The notes beneath the pieces are model-generated. The model saw only the letters and a program-made list of their open reading frames with translations, had not been told where the DNA came from and ran no database searches. A stretch of DNA of 6,783 nt from Alistipes sp. (lineage in GTDB: Bacteria; Bacteroidota; Bacteroidia; Bacteroidales; Rikenellaceae), in contig JAFOEH010000198.1 in the NCBI GenBank assembly GCA_017380275.1, positions 1 to 6,783 on the forward strand, given 5' to 3'. Of this stretch, positions 1 to 6,783 are shown piece by piece. The position numbers and the translations under genes were made by a program. Positions within the stretch are counted from its first letter, which is position 1; the number at the start of each line of letters is the position of its first letter.

Positions 1-93
1 GAATTGAGTAAGAGAAAAAATCATGAGGTTGTGATTAGAGCCTTGAGTAAAATAAAAAATGCAAATATAAAATATTATATTTGTGGAAACGGT
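1..93 (+). pseudogene. Glycosyltransferase family 4 fragment, about 31 codons, open at the left edge
   Basis: Read in frame from base 1 this gives ELSKRKNHEVV, then RALSKIKNANIKYYICGNG. This resembles the start of the C-terminal nucleotide-sugar-binding half of GT4 glycosyltransferases, where a 'K(R)KNHE..I.AL..' helix is followed by a 'Y.ICG.G' strand. Such enzymes usually build capsule or exopolysaccharide. The rest of the enzyme is absent: nothing upstream is visible, and after GNG the sequence switches to IlvC. GC content is about 27%, against about 57% in the following 264 bases, so the piece is compositionally foreign to its neighbour. The TTG at 4 is an unlikely start, because the family similarity already includes the preceding Glu codon and the frame stays open to the edge. 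The family call rests on a short stretch and is moderate; that it does not belong to IlvC is much surer. Confidence 0.6.
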
Positions 94-357
94 ATGGATT
101 GGATGTACGCAAACTGCTCAACCACCGCACAGCGCGGTGCTCTGGACTGGTGGAAGAAGTTCCGCGACGCTACGATGCCCGTATTCGAGGATCTGTACAA
201 CGAGGTTGCTTGCGGTAACGAGGCTCAGCGTAGTATCGACACTAACTCACAGCCCGACTACCGTCAGAAGCTGGAGGAGGAGCTCCGCGAGATGCGCGAG
301 ACAGAGATGTGGCAGGCAGGTGCTGTGGTACGTAAGCTCCGCCCCGAGAACAACTAA
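94..357 (+). CDS. ilvC: Ketol-acid reductoisomerase, C-terminal fragment (5'-truncated)
   Basis: The last 87 codons match the end of class I IlvC as found in Bacteroidales. It begins MDWMYANCSTTAQRGALDW, in which CSTTAQRG corresponds to the substrate-binding 'SNTAEYG' segment of the knotted domain, and it ends MWQAGAVVRKLRPENN, a typical IlvC terminus. The whole enzyme is usually about 330-350 residues and makes 2,3-dihydroxyisovalerate (valine and leucine route) or 2,3-dihydroxy-3-methylvalerate (isoleucine route) using NADPH and magnesium. Missing here are the Rossmann NADPH domain and the acidic metal ligands, so this piece cannot be active alone. Its place directly before leuA is the expected one, suggesting that this end is native and the upstream sequence is the intruder. 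The ATG at 94 is the internal Met of the family motif, not a natural start. The frame runs unbroken into the glycosyltransferase piece, so a hybrid protein is formally possible. Confidence 0.9.
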   Translation: MDWMYANCSTTAQRGALDWWKKFRDATMPVFEDLYNEVACGNEAQRSIDTNSQPDYRQKLEEELREMRETEMWQAGAVVRKLRPENN

Positions 358-378
358 TTAAACGATTTGATTAATCAC

Positions 379-414
379 TCCTAAGCGGACATCCTCATCG
401 GTGGCCGCTTAGGA
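379..414 (+). terminator. Intergenic hairpin between ilvC and leuA (weak terminator or attenuating/processing stem)
   Basis: TCCTAAGCGG (379-388) pairs perfectly with CCGCTTAGGA (405-414), giving a 10-bp stem with a 16-base loop. The tail is only TTTATA, so the U-tract is poor for a full rho-independent terminator. It lies 22 bases after the ilvC stop and 21 bases before the leuA start. Partial termination, or a stem that protects or separates the ilvC and leuA messages, would both fit. I see no leader peptide or T-box features around it. Confidence 0.55.
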
Positions 415-435
415 TTTATACCCTTTGAAAAGAGT

Positions 436-1932
436 ATGAGTGAAAAAGTATATATCTTCGATACTACGCTCCGCGATGCCGAGCAGGTGCCGGGTTGTCA
501 GCTAAACACCATCGAGAAAATCGAGGTGGCCCGACAACTCGAGAAGCTGGGCGTGGATATCATAGAGGCTGGCTTTCCGATCTCGTCGCCGGGTGATTTC
601 AACTCGGTGGTGGAGATCTCGAAGGCGGTGACAAACCCCACGATTTGCGCCCTCACGCGCGCCGTCAAGAAGGATATTGACGTGGCGGCAGAGTCGCTGC
701 AGTTCGCCAAGCGTGGCCGTATTCACACGGGTATCGGAACATCGCAGTATCACATCTATGAGAAGCTGCGTATGACACCCGAGACGGTGATGGAGCAGGC
801 CGTAGAGGCTGTGAAGTATGCGCGTCGATTTGTCGATGACGTGGAGTTCTACGCCGAGGATGCAGGTCGCACCGATGAGGAGTTCCTGGCTCGCATCGTG
901 GAGGCTGTAATTGCAGCAGGTGCTACGGTGGTGAATATTCCCGACACGACGGGTTACTGTCTGCCCAACGAGTATGGTGCAAAGATTGCCTATCTGAAGA
1001 ACAATGTCCCCAACATCGACAAAGCTATAATCTCAACACACTGCCACAACGATCTGGGTATGGCAACGGCAAACACGCTGGCTGCCGTACAGAATGGTGC
1101 GCGTCAGGTGGAGGTTACGATCAACGGTCTGGGCGAGAGAGCGGGCAACACCGCGCTGGAGGAGGTTGTGATGGCTATCAAGTGCCACTCGAACCTCGAT
1201 TTTGAGGTGGGTATCGACTCCAAGCAGATTATCACCACCAGCAAGCTCGTATCGAATCTGATGCGTATGCCCGTGCAGGCAAACAAGGCCATCGTAGGTC
1301 GCAACGCATTTGCACACTCGTCGGGAATACATCAGGATGGCGTGCTGAAGAGCCGCGAGACATACGAGATTATCGATCCCGAGGATGTGGGTGTAGATCA
1401 GTCGAGCATCGTGCTGACGGCTCGTAGCGGCCGCGCGGCGCTGAAGCACCACCTCGCGGAGATTGGTTACTCGCCCGAGGGTGAGGAGCTGGACGAGATC
1501 TATCAGCGTTTCCTGGAGTTGGCCGACAAGAAGAAGATGATCACTACGCGAGATCTGGAGGTACTTATCGGAACGGCCGCTTCGCGTCGCCGAATGAGTA
1601 TTCAGCTCACAGGTCTGCAGATTGTCTGCGGTAAATCGACCGTGCCGACAGCTACCGTTCAGATCAGTTTCGATGGCGATACATTCACCGAGACGGCTTG
1701 CGGAAACGGACCCGTAGATGCAGCTATCACGGCTGTCAAGAACATCACGAAGCGTCGCGTGCATATCGAGGAGTTCCTCATTCAGGCCATTACGCGTGGT
1801 AGCGACGACCTGGGTAAGGTGCATATGTCGATCTCGCACAAGGGCAAGATGTATCACGGTTTCGGCGCTAACACCGACATCGTAACGGCTTCGGTGGAGT
1901 CGTTCATCGACGCAATTTCAAAAATCGCATAA
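436..1932 (+). CDS. leuA: 2-isopropylmalate synthase
   Basis: LeuA catalyses the first committed step of leucine synthesis in the cytoplasm: acetyl-CoA plus 2-oxoisovalerate gives 2-isopropylmalate and CoA. The 498 residues have the full family layout: a TIM-barrel catalytic domain (about 5-270), a linker region (about 275-385, including [16 protein letters not shown] at 288-303), and a C-terminal regulatory domain (about 390-498, with GNGPVDAA at 423-430) that in this family binds leucine for feedback inhibition. The expected divalent-metal ligands are all present: Asp14 in TLRDAEQ, His202 and His204 in THCHND, and Asn238 in GLGERAGN, at the same numbers as I recall for E. coli LeuA. The glycine of the usual LRDGEQ motif is Ala15 here. 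The ATG at 436 puts the first barrel strand ([10 protein letters not shown]) where the family has it, with A/G-rich AAAAGAG just upstream. It is the first intact gene of the tightly packed leu cluster, and the leuC start lies 2 bases past its stop. Confidence 0.97.
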   Translation: MSEKVYIFDTTLRDAEQVPGCQLNTIEKIEVARQLEKLGVDIIEAGFPISSPGDFNSVVEISKAVTNPTICALTRAVKKDIDVAAESLQFAKRGRIHTGIGTSQYHIYEKLRMTPETVMEQAVEAVKYARRFVDDVEFYAEDAGRTDEEFLARIVEAVIAAGATVVNIPDTTGYCLPNEYGAKIAYLKNNVPNIDKAIISTHCHNDLGMATANTLAAVQNGARQVEVTINGLGERAGNTALEEVVMAIKCHSNLDFEVGIDSKQIITTSKLVSNLMRMPVQANKAIVGRNAFAHSSGIHQDGVLKSRETYEIIDPEDVGVDQSSIVLTARSGRAALKHHLAEIGYSPEGEELDEIYQRFLELADKKKMITTRDLEVLIGTAASRRRMSIQLTGLQIVCGKSTVPTATVQISFDGDTFTETACGNGPVDAAITAVKNITKRRVHIEEFLIQAITRGSDDLGKVHMSISHKGKMYHGFGANTDIVTASVESFIDAISKIA

Positions 1933-1934
1933 GG

Positions 1935-3329
1935 ATGAATACACTTTTCGATAAGATCTGGGATGCGCACACCGTCCGCACAATCGACGGCGGATCGTGC
2001 GTGCTCTACATCGACCGTCAATATATTCACGAGGTGACAAGTCCGCAGGCATTTGCGGGCTTGCGCCGTCGTGGAATCGAGGTCTTCCGTCCCGAGCAGG
2101 TGACGGCAAGTCCCGACCACAATATCCCCACAAAGAATCAGCATCTGCCAATTGCGGAACCACAGTCGGCCGAGCAGGTGGCGACACTCGAGCGCAACTG
2201 CGCCGAGAATGGAATCCGAATCTTCCCCATTAGAGAGGCTCACAACGGCATTATACACGTCATCGGCCCGCAGACGGGACTTACACAGCCCGGAATGACC
2301 ATCGTGTGCGGCGACAGCCACACCTCGACTCACGGAGCGTTGGGTTGCGTAGCGTTCGGTATCGGAACGAGCGAGGTGGAGATGGCTCTGGCGTCGCAGT
2401 GCATTCTGCAGTCGAAGCCAAAGAGTATGCGTATCAACGTGGAGGGAGAGCTGCGCAAGGGCGTATGCTCGAAGGATATCATCCTCTACATCATTTCGAA
2501 GATCGGAACGGGCGGCGGAACAGGGCACTTCGTGGAGTTTGCCGGCTCGGCAATACGTTCGCTCTCGATGGAGGCGCGAATGACCATCTGCAATATGAGT
2601 ATCGAGATGGGTGCGCGAGGCGGTATGATTGCCCCCGACCAGACCACGTTCGACTATCTGAAGGGCCGCGAGTTCGCACCTCAGGGCGAAGAGTGGGATG
2701 CTGCGGTTGAGCGCTGGAGCAAACTCCGTTCGGAGGATGATGCGGTATTTGACAAGGAGATTACCTTCGATGCTGCCGACATCGAGCCGATGATCACATA
2801 CGGCACAAACCCGGGTATGGGCATTGCCATCGGTGGCGAGATCCCCTCGTCGGAGGGTATGGACTCGGCATCGAAGGCCTCGTACGCCAAAGCGCTTGAG
2901 TATATGGGTTTTGCAGAGGGCGAGAAGATGATAGGCAAGAAGGTCGACTACGTCTTTGTCGGCAGCTGCACCAATGGTAGAATTGAGGATTTGCGCGCCT
3001 TTGCCAACTTCGTCAAGGGCCGCCACAAGGCCGAGGGTGTAACGGCGTGGATCGTGCCCGGCTCGAAAGAGGTGGAGCGACTGGCTATCGAAGAGGGTTT
3101 GAAGGATATTTTAGAGCAGGCAGGATTCGAGCTTCGCCAGCCGGGATGTTCGGCGTGCCTTGCGATGAATGAGGACAAGATTCCTGCAGGTAAATATTGT
3201 GTCGCAACGTCAAATCGCAACTTCGAAGGTCGTCAGGGCCCTGCGTCACGCACACTGCTAGCAGGTCCGCTGGTGGCTGCTGCGGCAGCCGTGACGGGAG
3301 TTGTTACAGACCCGCGCACGATGATGTAA
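1935..3329 (+). CDS. leuC: 3-isopropylmalate dehydratase, large subunit
   Basis: LeuC is the iron-sulfur subunit of isopropylmalate isomerase, an aconitase-family enzyme that with LeuD converts 2-isopropylmalate to 3-isopropylmalate by dehydration and rehydration. The 464 residues match the usual length of about 465. The three cysteines that hold the [4Fe-4S] cluster are Cys345 in VGSCTNGR and Cys405 and Cys408 in [10 protein letters not shown]. Other family motifs are DHNIPT (61-66), [13 protein letters not shown] (125-137), [10 protein letters not shown] (226-235) and the end segment NRNFEGRQG (428-436). The start follows the leuA stop after 2 bases, in the context TAAGGATG, so translation is probably coupled to leuA and the UAAGG may serve as a minimal ribosome site. 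There is no frameshift or missing ligand. The similar LeuC/aconitase relatives of other pathways are less likely because leuA, leuD and leuB flank it. Confidence 0.97.
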   Translation: MNTLFDKIWDAHTVRTIDGGSCVLYIDRQYIHEVTSPQAFAGLRRRGIEVFRPEQVTASPDHNIPTKNQHLPIAEPQSAEQVATLERNCAENGIRIFPIREAHNGIIHVIGPQTGLTQPGMTIVCGDSHTSTHGALGCVAFGIGTSEVEMALASQCILQSKPKSMRINVEGELRKGVCSKDIILYIISKIGTGGGTGHFVEFAGSAIRSLSMEARMTICNMSIEMGARGGMIAPDQTTFDYLKGREFAPQGEEWDAAVERWSKLRSEDDAVFDKEITFDAADIEPMITYGTNPGMGIAIGGEIPSSEGMDSASKASYAKALEYMGFAEGEKMIGKKVDYVFVGSCTNGRIEDLRAFANFVKGRHKAEGVTAWIVPGSKEVERLAIEEGLKDILEQAGFELRQPGCSACLAMNEDKIPAGKYCVATSNRNFEGRQGPASRTLLAGPLVAAAAAVTGVVTDPRTMM

Positions 3330-3350
3330 AACCGTTTATAGCAAAGAGTT

Positions 3351-3935
3351 ATGAGACAGAAATTCACTACACTTCGCTCGACGGTAGTACCTCTGCCGAT
3401 CGAAAACATAGACACCGATCAGATTATCCCCGCCCGATTCCTGAAAGCTACAACACGCGAGGGATTCGGCGAGAATCTCTTCCGCGACTGGCGCTTCGAC
3501 AAGGAGGGCAATCCGAAGGAGGATTTTGTGATGAACTCGCCCCGATATAAGGGTGAGATTCTGGTAGCGGGCAAAAACTTCGGTTGCGGTTCGAGCCGCG
3601 AGCACGCAGCCTGGGCCATCGACGGAGCGGGATTCCGCGCTGTAGTGTCGAGCTTCTTCGCCGATATTTTCCGTAACAACGCGCTCAACAATGGGCTGCT
3701 GCCCGTTGTGGTGAGCGATGAGATGCTCTCGGCCATATTCAAAGCCGCCGAAGTTGATCCTACGATGGAGGTAGATATTGACCTGCCTGCGCAGACGATT
3801 CAGATCGTCGGAACGGATCTGAAAGAGTCGTTCGAGATTGCGCCATACAAGAAGCAGTGTCTTATGAGCGGATACGACGATGTAGATTTTTTGGTGAGCA
3901 TCCGCGAGGAGATTGAGAGTTTTGAGAAGAGATAA
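3351..3935 (+). CDS. leuD: 3-isopropylmalate dehydratase, small subunit
   Basis: LeuD is the small (swivel-domain) partner of LeuC; it completes the active site and recognises the isopropyl group of the substrate. The 194 residues are close to the usual length of about 200. Visible motifs are [15 protein letters not shown] (18-32), the substrate-binding loop [11 protein letters not shown] (76-86), typical of the aconitase swivel family, and [16 protein letters not shown] (104-119). The ATG at 3351 places the IDTDQI motif at the normal distance from the N-terminus. It is 21 bases after leuC and 16 before leuB, with AAAGAG upstream as the only weak ribosome-site candidate. Separate LeuC and LeuD subunits, rather than a fused protein, are the usual bacterial form. 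Confidence 0.96.
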   Translation: MRQKFTTLRSTVVPLPIENIDTDQIIPARFLKATTREGFGENLFRDWRFDKEGNPKEDFVMNSPRYKGEILVAGKNFGCGSSREHAAWAIDGAGFRAVVSSFFADIFRNNALNNGLLPVVVSDEMLSAIFKAAEVDPTMEVDIDLPAQTIQIVGTDLKESFEIAPYKKQCLMSGYDDVDFLVSIREEIESFEKR

Positions 3936-3951
3936 TTTATCACAGTAAATA

Positions 3952-5019
3952 ATGAAAGAGATTAAAATTGCCGTTCTTTCGGGCGATGGTATCGGCCCCG
4001 AAATTGTGGCTCAAGCTGTTAAGGTCGTTGATGCTGTAGCTGCAAAGTTCGGTTACAAGGTGGAGTACACCCCTGCAATTGTCGGTGCAGCCGCTATTGA
4101 TGCCGTGGGAGATCCATACCCCGAGTCGACTCACCAGATATGTATGGCTGCCGATGCAGTGCTGTTTGGCGCTATCGGCGACCCTCGTTTCGACAATAAT
4201 CCCGAGGCGAAGGTGCGTCCCGAGCAGGGTCTGCTGGCTATGCGCAAGAAGCTCGGCTTGTACGCCAACCTGCGCCCCGTTAACACCTTTGCATCGCTAC
4301 TGCATCGCTCGCCCCTGCGTCACGATCTGGTCGAGGGTGCTGACTTTATCTGCATCCGTGAGCTGACGGGAGGCCTCTACTTTGGTCGTCCGCAGGGCCG
4401 CTCGGAGGATGGGCAGACTGCGTACGACACCTGCGTATATACGCGCGAGGAGATTGAGCGCATCTGTCGCCTCGGATTCGAGTATGCAGCGAAGCGTCGC
4501 CGTAAGCTCACCGTAGTGGATAAGGCCAACGTACTGGCAACGTCGCGTCTGTGGCGTGAGACAGCCAAGGCGATGGAGAAGGATTATCCCGAGGTGGAGG
4601 TTGAGTATATGTTTGTGGACAACGCTGCAATGAAGATCATTCAGCAGCCCCGCCACTTTGACGTTGTGGTGACGGAGAATATGTTCGGCGACATACTGAC
4701 CGATGAGGCGAGCGTAATCACAGGCTCGCTCGGTCTGCTGCCCTCGGCTTCGATTGGCACTGGCACGTCGCTATTTGAGCCTATTCACGGCTCATATCCG
4801 CAGGCTGCCGGCAAGAATATCGCAAACCCAATTGCAACGATTCTTTCGGCCGCTATGATGTTCGAGTACGCATTCTCGGATATGGAGGCTGGAGCTGCAA
4901 TTCGCCGCGCCGTAGACCTCTCTATCGAGCAGAATGTCGTAACCGAGGATATTGCCCCCGAGGGTGTGAAACCATCATCGACTACCGAGGTGGGCGACTT
5001 TATCGCTAAGAATATTTAG
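3952..5019 (+). CDS. leuB: 3-isopropylmalate dehydrogenase
   Basis: LeuB oxidises and decarboxylates 3-isopropylmalate to 2-oxoisocaproate with NAD+ and a divalent metal. The 355 residues are the normal length for this beta-decarboxylating dehydrogenase family. Key features are GDGIGPEI (11-18), substrate arginines Arg98, Arg108 and Arg136, the catalytic pair Tyr143 (TGGLYFG) and Lys191 (VVDKANVL), and metal-binding Asp223, Asp247 and Asp251 (FVDNAAMK and [12 protein letters not shown]). The nucleotide loop reads [15 protein letters not shown] (279-293): Gln284 stands where many LeuB proteins have the Asp that recognises the NAD+ ribose. I recall the same Gln in Bacteroides LeuB, so this looks lineage-typical rather than a defect. 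The ATG at 3952 places GDGIGP at the expected position. ilvA starts 3 bases past its stop, so co-translation is likely. Related isocitrate or tartrate dehydrogenases are excluded mainly by the leu context and the overall match. Confidence 0.97.
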   Translation: MKEIKIAVLSGDGIGPEIVAQAVKVVDAVAAKFGYKVEYTPAIVGAAAIDAVGDPYPESTHQICMAADAVLFGAIGDPRFDNNPEAKVRPEQGLLAMRKKLGLYANLRPVNTFASLLHRSPLRHDLVEGADFICIRELTGGLYFGRPQGRSEDGQTAYDTCVYTREEIERICRLGFEYAAKRRRKLTVVDKANVLATSRLWRETAKAMEKDYPEVEVEYMFVDNAAMKIIQQPRHFDVVVTENMFGDILTDEASVITGSLGLLPSASIGTGTSLFEPIHGSYPQAAGKNIANPIATILSAAMMFEYAFSDMEAGAAIRRAVDLSIEQNVVTEDIAPEGVKPSSTTEVGDFIAKNI

Positions 5020-5022
5020 ACT

Positions 5023-6288
5023 ATGGATAACCAACAGAGATATTTCCCCGCACTGAACGATGTTATGGCTGCGGAGCATACGTTGCGCGAACTTCTATCG
5101 CCCACGCCGCTGATGCAGAATCGCAACCTGACGGAGCGTTACGGAGCAGATGTACAGCTCAAGCGCGAGGATTTGCAGATGGTACGCTCGTACAAGATTC
5201 GCGGAGCATACAATATGATTCGTTCGCTCTCTGCGGAGCAGACCGCTCGCGGCATAGTGTGCGCCAGCGCAGGAAACCACGCTCAGGGAGTAGCCCTGTC
5301 GTGCAACCGATTGGGCATCGAGGGTAAGATTTTTATGCCGGTCACAACGCCCAAGCAGAAGATCAATCAGGTGAAGATGTTCGGTGGCAAGTTTGTCGAG
5401 GTGGTTCTGGCAGGCGATACGTTCGATCAGGCCAATGCCGCCGCTGTGAAGGCGTGTGAGGATGAGGGCAAGACCTTCATTCCGCCCTTCAACGATGCAA
5501 AGATCATCGAGGGACAAGGTACAGTCGGCCTGGAGATTCTGCAGCAGAGCAGCGCACCGATTGACTATGTTTTCGTACCCATCGGAGGAGGCGGACTGGC
5601 CTCAGGTGTGGGTAGCGTCTTTCGCCAGATGTCGCCCCAGACGAAGATTATAGGCGTAGAGCCTGCGGGTGCTGCAGGAATGAAGCTATCATTCGAGCGA
5701 GGCGAGGTGACCGAGTTGGAGCATATCGAAAAGTTTGTCGATGGTGCTGCTGTGCAGCGCGTGGGAGATCTCACGTTCGATATTTGCCGCGAGGTGCTGG
5801 ATGATATCGTGGTCGTGCCAGAGGGTAAGGTATGTACGACAATTCTCGAGTTGTACAACTTCGACGCAATCGTGGTTGAGCCTGCAGGTGCGCTCAGTAT
5901 AAGCGCGCTGGACTACTACCGTGAGCAGATCAAGGGCAAGAACGTTGTGTGCGTGGTGAGCGGAAGCAACAACGATATTGTCAGGATGGAGGATATAAAG
6001 GAGCGCTCGCTCCTGTTCGAGGGGCTGAAGCACTACTTCGTGGTGCGTTTCCCACAACGTGCCGGAGCGCTGCACAACTTCGTAACCAATGTACTGGGAC
6101 CAAATGACGATATCACCTACTTCGAGTACAAGAAGAAGACCAACCGCGAAAAAGGGCCTGTGCTGATCGGTATCGAGCTGCAGAATCCAGACGATTTCGC
6201 GGGGCTGACGCAACGTATGCACGAGCATTGCATCGACTATCAGTATCTAAACGCAAACCCAACTTTGTTTGAATTCCTGATTGGATAA
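5023..6288 (+). CDS. ilvA: Threonine ammonia-lyase (threonine dehydratase), biosynthetic, short form
   Basis: IlvA deaminates threonine to 2-oxobutyrate and ammonia, the entry step to isoleucine. It is a PLP enzyme of fold type II. The catalytic lysine is Lys58 in RSYKIRGAYN. Substrate- and cofactor-binding motifs are ASAGNHAQGVA (81-91, with Asn85), the phosphate-binding glycine loop IGGGGLASG (187-195), and SGSNND (313-318), whose Ser315 is placed to contact the pyridine nitrogen. Residues from about 335 (LKHYFVVRFPQRAGALHNF) to the end form one ACT-like regulatory domain. At 421 residues this is the short type, as in Bacillus subtilis, and not the form of about 514 residues with two ACT-like units found in E. 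coli. Whether isoleucine inhibits it cannot be read from sequence. It is the last gene of the leucine cluster, 3 bases after leuB, which ties isoleucine entry to leucine synthesis. A catabolic threonine dehydratase is less likely because of the ACT-like tail and the context. Confidence 0.95.
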   Translation: MDNQQRYFPALNDVMAAEHTLRELLSPTPLMQNRNLTERYGADVQLKREDLQMVRSYKIRGAYNMIRSLSAEQTARGIVCASAGNHAQGVALSCNRLGIEGKIFMPVTTPKQKINQVKMFGGKFVEVVLAGDTFDQANAAAVKACEDEGKTFIPPFNDAKIIEGQGTVGLEILQQSSAPIDYVFVPIGGGGLASGVGSVFRQMSPQTKIIGVEPAGAAGMKLSFERGEVTELEHIEKFVDGAAVQRVGDLTFDICREVLDDIVVVPEGKVCTTILELYNFDAIVVEPAGALSISALDYYREQIKGKNVVCVVSGSNNDIVRMEDIKERSLLFEGLKHYFVVRFPQRAGALHNFVTNVLGPNDDITYFEYKKKTNREKGPVLIGIELQNPDDFAGLTQRMHEHCIDYQYLNANPTLFEFLIG

Positions 6289-6308
6289 GGATTATTTTCG
6301 TATATTTG
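6281..6308 (+). promoter_or_regulatory. Putative Bacteroidota-type promoter for the yccF-family gene
   Basis: TATATTTG at 6301-6308 is an exact match to TAnnTTTG, the -7 element of the main sigma factor in Bacteroidota. A TTG at 6281-6283 lies 17 bases upstream, slightly closer than the usual 19-21 for the -33 element. Transcription would start around 6313-6316, leaving a leader of roughly 20 bases before the ATG at 6335. There is no hairpin between ilvA and this box, so read-through from the leu-ilvA transcript is also possible. Confidence 0.55.
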
Positions 6309-6334
6309 TGCATAACCAAAACAAATTTACGACT

Positions 6335-6709
6335 ATGAGACTTATCGGAAACATCATTTGGGTGGTATTTGGCGGCCTGTTGATTTCGCTCGGATACCTA
6401 ATCGGCGGACTGGTGCTGTGTCTGACGATTGTGGGAATACCCTTTGGCGTGCAGATTATGCGACTCGGAATGTTCGCGCTATGGCCGTTCGGCGGCGACG
6501 TGAAACCGATGGACAACGCTACGGGATGTCTGCAGATAGTTATGAATGTGCTGTGGATAGTGTTCGGAGGAATTGAGGTTGCGCTGTCGCATATGGCACT
6601 CGGAATTGCATTCTGCTGCACGATAATCGGAATACCATTCGGATTGCAGCACTTTAAGTTAATGCTTTATGCGCTTCTGCCATTCGGACACCGCGTGGTA
6701 AGACATTAA
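6335..6709 (+). CDS. YccF-family small inner-membrane protein
   Basis: This 124-residue protein is very hydrophobic and fits the YccF domain family (DUF307), whose function is not established. It consists of two similar halves exactly 65 residues apart: WVVFGG (9-14) and WIVFGG (74-79), TIVGIPFG (31-38) and TIIGIPFG (96-103), ALWPFG (48-53) and ALLPFG (113-118). Each half holds a long hydrophobic stretch (about 3-38 and 66-103), probably two membrane segments each, joined by a short polar piece (GGDVKPMDNATG, 53-64). There is no cleavable signal peptide. I chose the ATG at 6335 because MRLIGNIIW is where family members begin. An in-frame TTG at 6281 would overlap ilvA by 8 bases, add 18 unrelated residues and read through the promoter box. 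It has no known link to amino-acid synthesis. E. coli YccF supplies the family name, but orthology is not certain, so no symbol is given. Confidence 0.85.
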   Translation: MRLIGNIIWVVFGGLLISLGYLIGGLVLCLTIVGIPFGVQIMRLGMFALWPFGGDVKPMDNATGCLQIVMNVLWIVFGGIEVALSHMALGIAFCCTIIGIPFGLQHFKLMLYALLPFGHRVVRH

Positions 6710-6723
6710 AAATAGAGAAAATT

Positions 6724-6763
6724 AAATACCCCTGCCTTGGACGTGAGGTAGGGGTATTTTTTT
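6724..6763 (+). terminator. Strong rho-independent terminator
   Basis: AAATACCCCTGCC (6724-6736) pairs with GGTAGGGGTATTT (6747-6759) over 13 bp, with one G-U pair, around a 10-base loop (6737-6746). A run of seven T (6757-6763) follows directly and is partly inside the stem. It begins 14 bases after the YccF-gene stop and closes the rightward transcription unit. The A-rich left flank is interrupted, so termination from the other strand would be weaker. The last 20 bases of the window hold nothing recognisable. Confidence 0.92.
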
Positions 6764-6783
6764 GAAGTGGTGTAGTAAGGATC

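Noticed and set aside
76..83. TATATTTG, an exact -7-type box inside the glycosyltransferase fragment
   Set aside because: It is explained by the Tyr-Ile-Cys codons of an AT-rich gene, has no TTG 17-21 bases upstream, and would only drive an inactive IlvC fragment.
83..361. Alternative +1 frame across the ilvC fragment (92 codons)
   Set aside because: The protein has no family resemblance, while the other frame gives a clear IlvC terminus.
419..427. TACCCTTTG just before leuA as a possible leuA promoter
   Set aside because: It has three bases between TA and TTTG instead of two and lies only 8 bases from the ATG, leaving no room for a transcript start and leader.
358..435. Possible leader peptide, T-box or other amino-acid-sensing riboswitch before leuA
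   Set aside because: The gap is only 78 bases. It has no short frame rich in Leu, Val or Ile codons and no T-box-like conserved element; only the single hairpin is visible.
1033..3026. Long minus-strand open frames opposite leuA and leuC (274 and 390 codons)
   Set aside because: They lie wholly within well-supported genes, show no recognisable domain and are rich in His, Arg, Leu and Cys, as expected for the antisense of GC-rich coding DNA. They are shadows of leuA and leuC.
4608..4615. TATGTTTG, a second TAnnTTTG match inside leuB
   Set aside because: One such match is expected by chance in a window of this size. It lies in the conserved Tyr-Met-Phe-Val coding segment and has no -33 element.
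6281..6334. Upstream TTG start for the YccF-family protein, overlapping ilvA
   Set aside because: The added 18 residues do not resemble the family N-terminus and the region contains the promoter box; the ATG at 6335 gives the normal start.

Overview
The window looks like a chromosomal biosynthetic segment from a member of the Bacteroidota, most likely the Bacteroidales. An Alistipes-like gut organism would fit the GC-rich codon use, but genus is an inference. The reasons are: the proteins read like Bacteroidales orthologues (for example the LeuB stretch [10 protein letters not shown], from memory of family sequences); strong Shine-Dalgarno sites are scarce in front of the genes; and an exact TAnnTTTG box, the Bacteroidota -7 promoter element, sits in the only gap that needs a promoter. 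All genes are on the + strand and no coding stretch lies outside them.

Layout. Positions 1-93 are an AT-rich (about 27% GC) piece of what looks like a family-4 glycosyltransferase. It is fused in frame at about position 93/94 to the last 87 codons of ilvC (ketol-acid reductoisomerase, about 57% GC), ending at 357. This abrupt joint is the oddest thing in the window and is either an assembly or cloning chimera or a real rearrangement that decapitated ilvC. A 78-base gap with a perfect 10-bp hairpin follows. Then come leuA (436-1932), leuC (1935-3329), leuD (3351-3935), leuB (3952-5019) and ilvA (5023-6288), spaced by 2, 21, 16 and 3 bases and so almost certainly one transcript. A 46-base gap with a promoter-like box leads to a small membrane protein gene of the YccF family (6335-6709). 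A strong rho-independent terminator (6724-6763) closes the unit.

How the genes work together. LeuA condenses acetyl-CoA with 2-oxoisovalerate, the valine precursor made through IlvC. LeuC and LeuD form the isomerase that turns 2-isopropylmalate into 3-isopropylmalate. LeuB oxidatively decarboxylates that to 2-oxoisocaproate, which an aminotransferase not present here converts to leucine. IlvA supplies 2-oxobutyrate for isoleucine, whose pathway shares IlvC with valine. The cluster is therefore the leucine branch plus the isoleucine entry step, attached to the tail of ilvC. YccF has no known role in this pathway and probably has its own promoter.

I see no mobile element, CRISPR array, tRNA, rRNA, T-box or leader peptide. 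Apart from the 5' chimera the region is ordinary, and I do not find a novel system in it.
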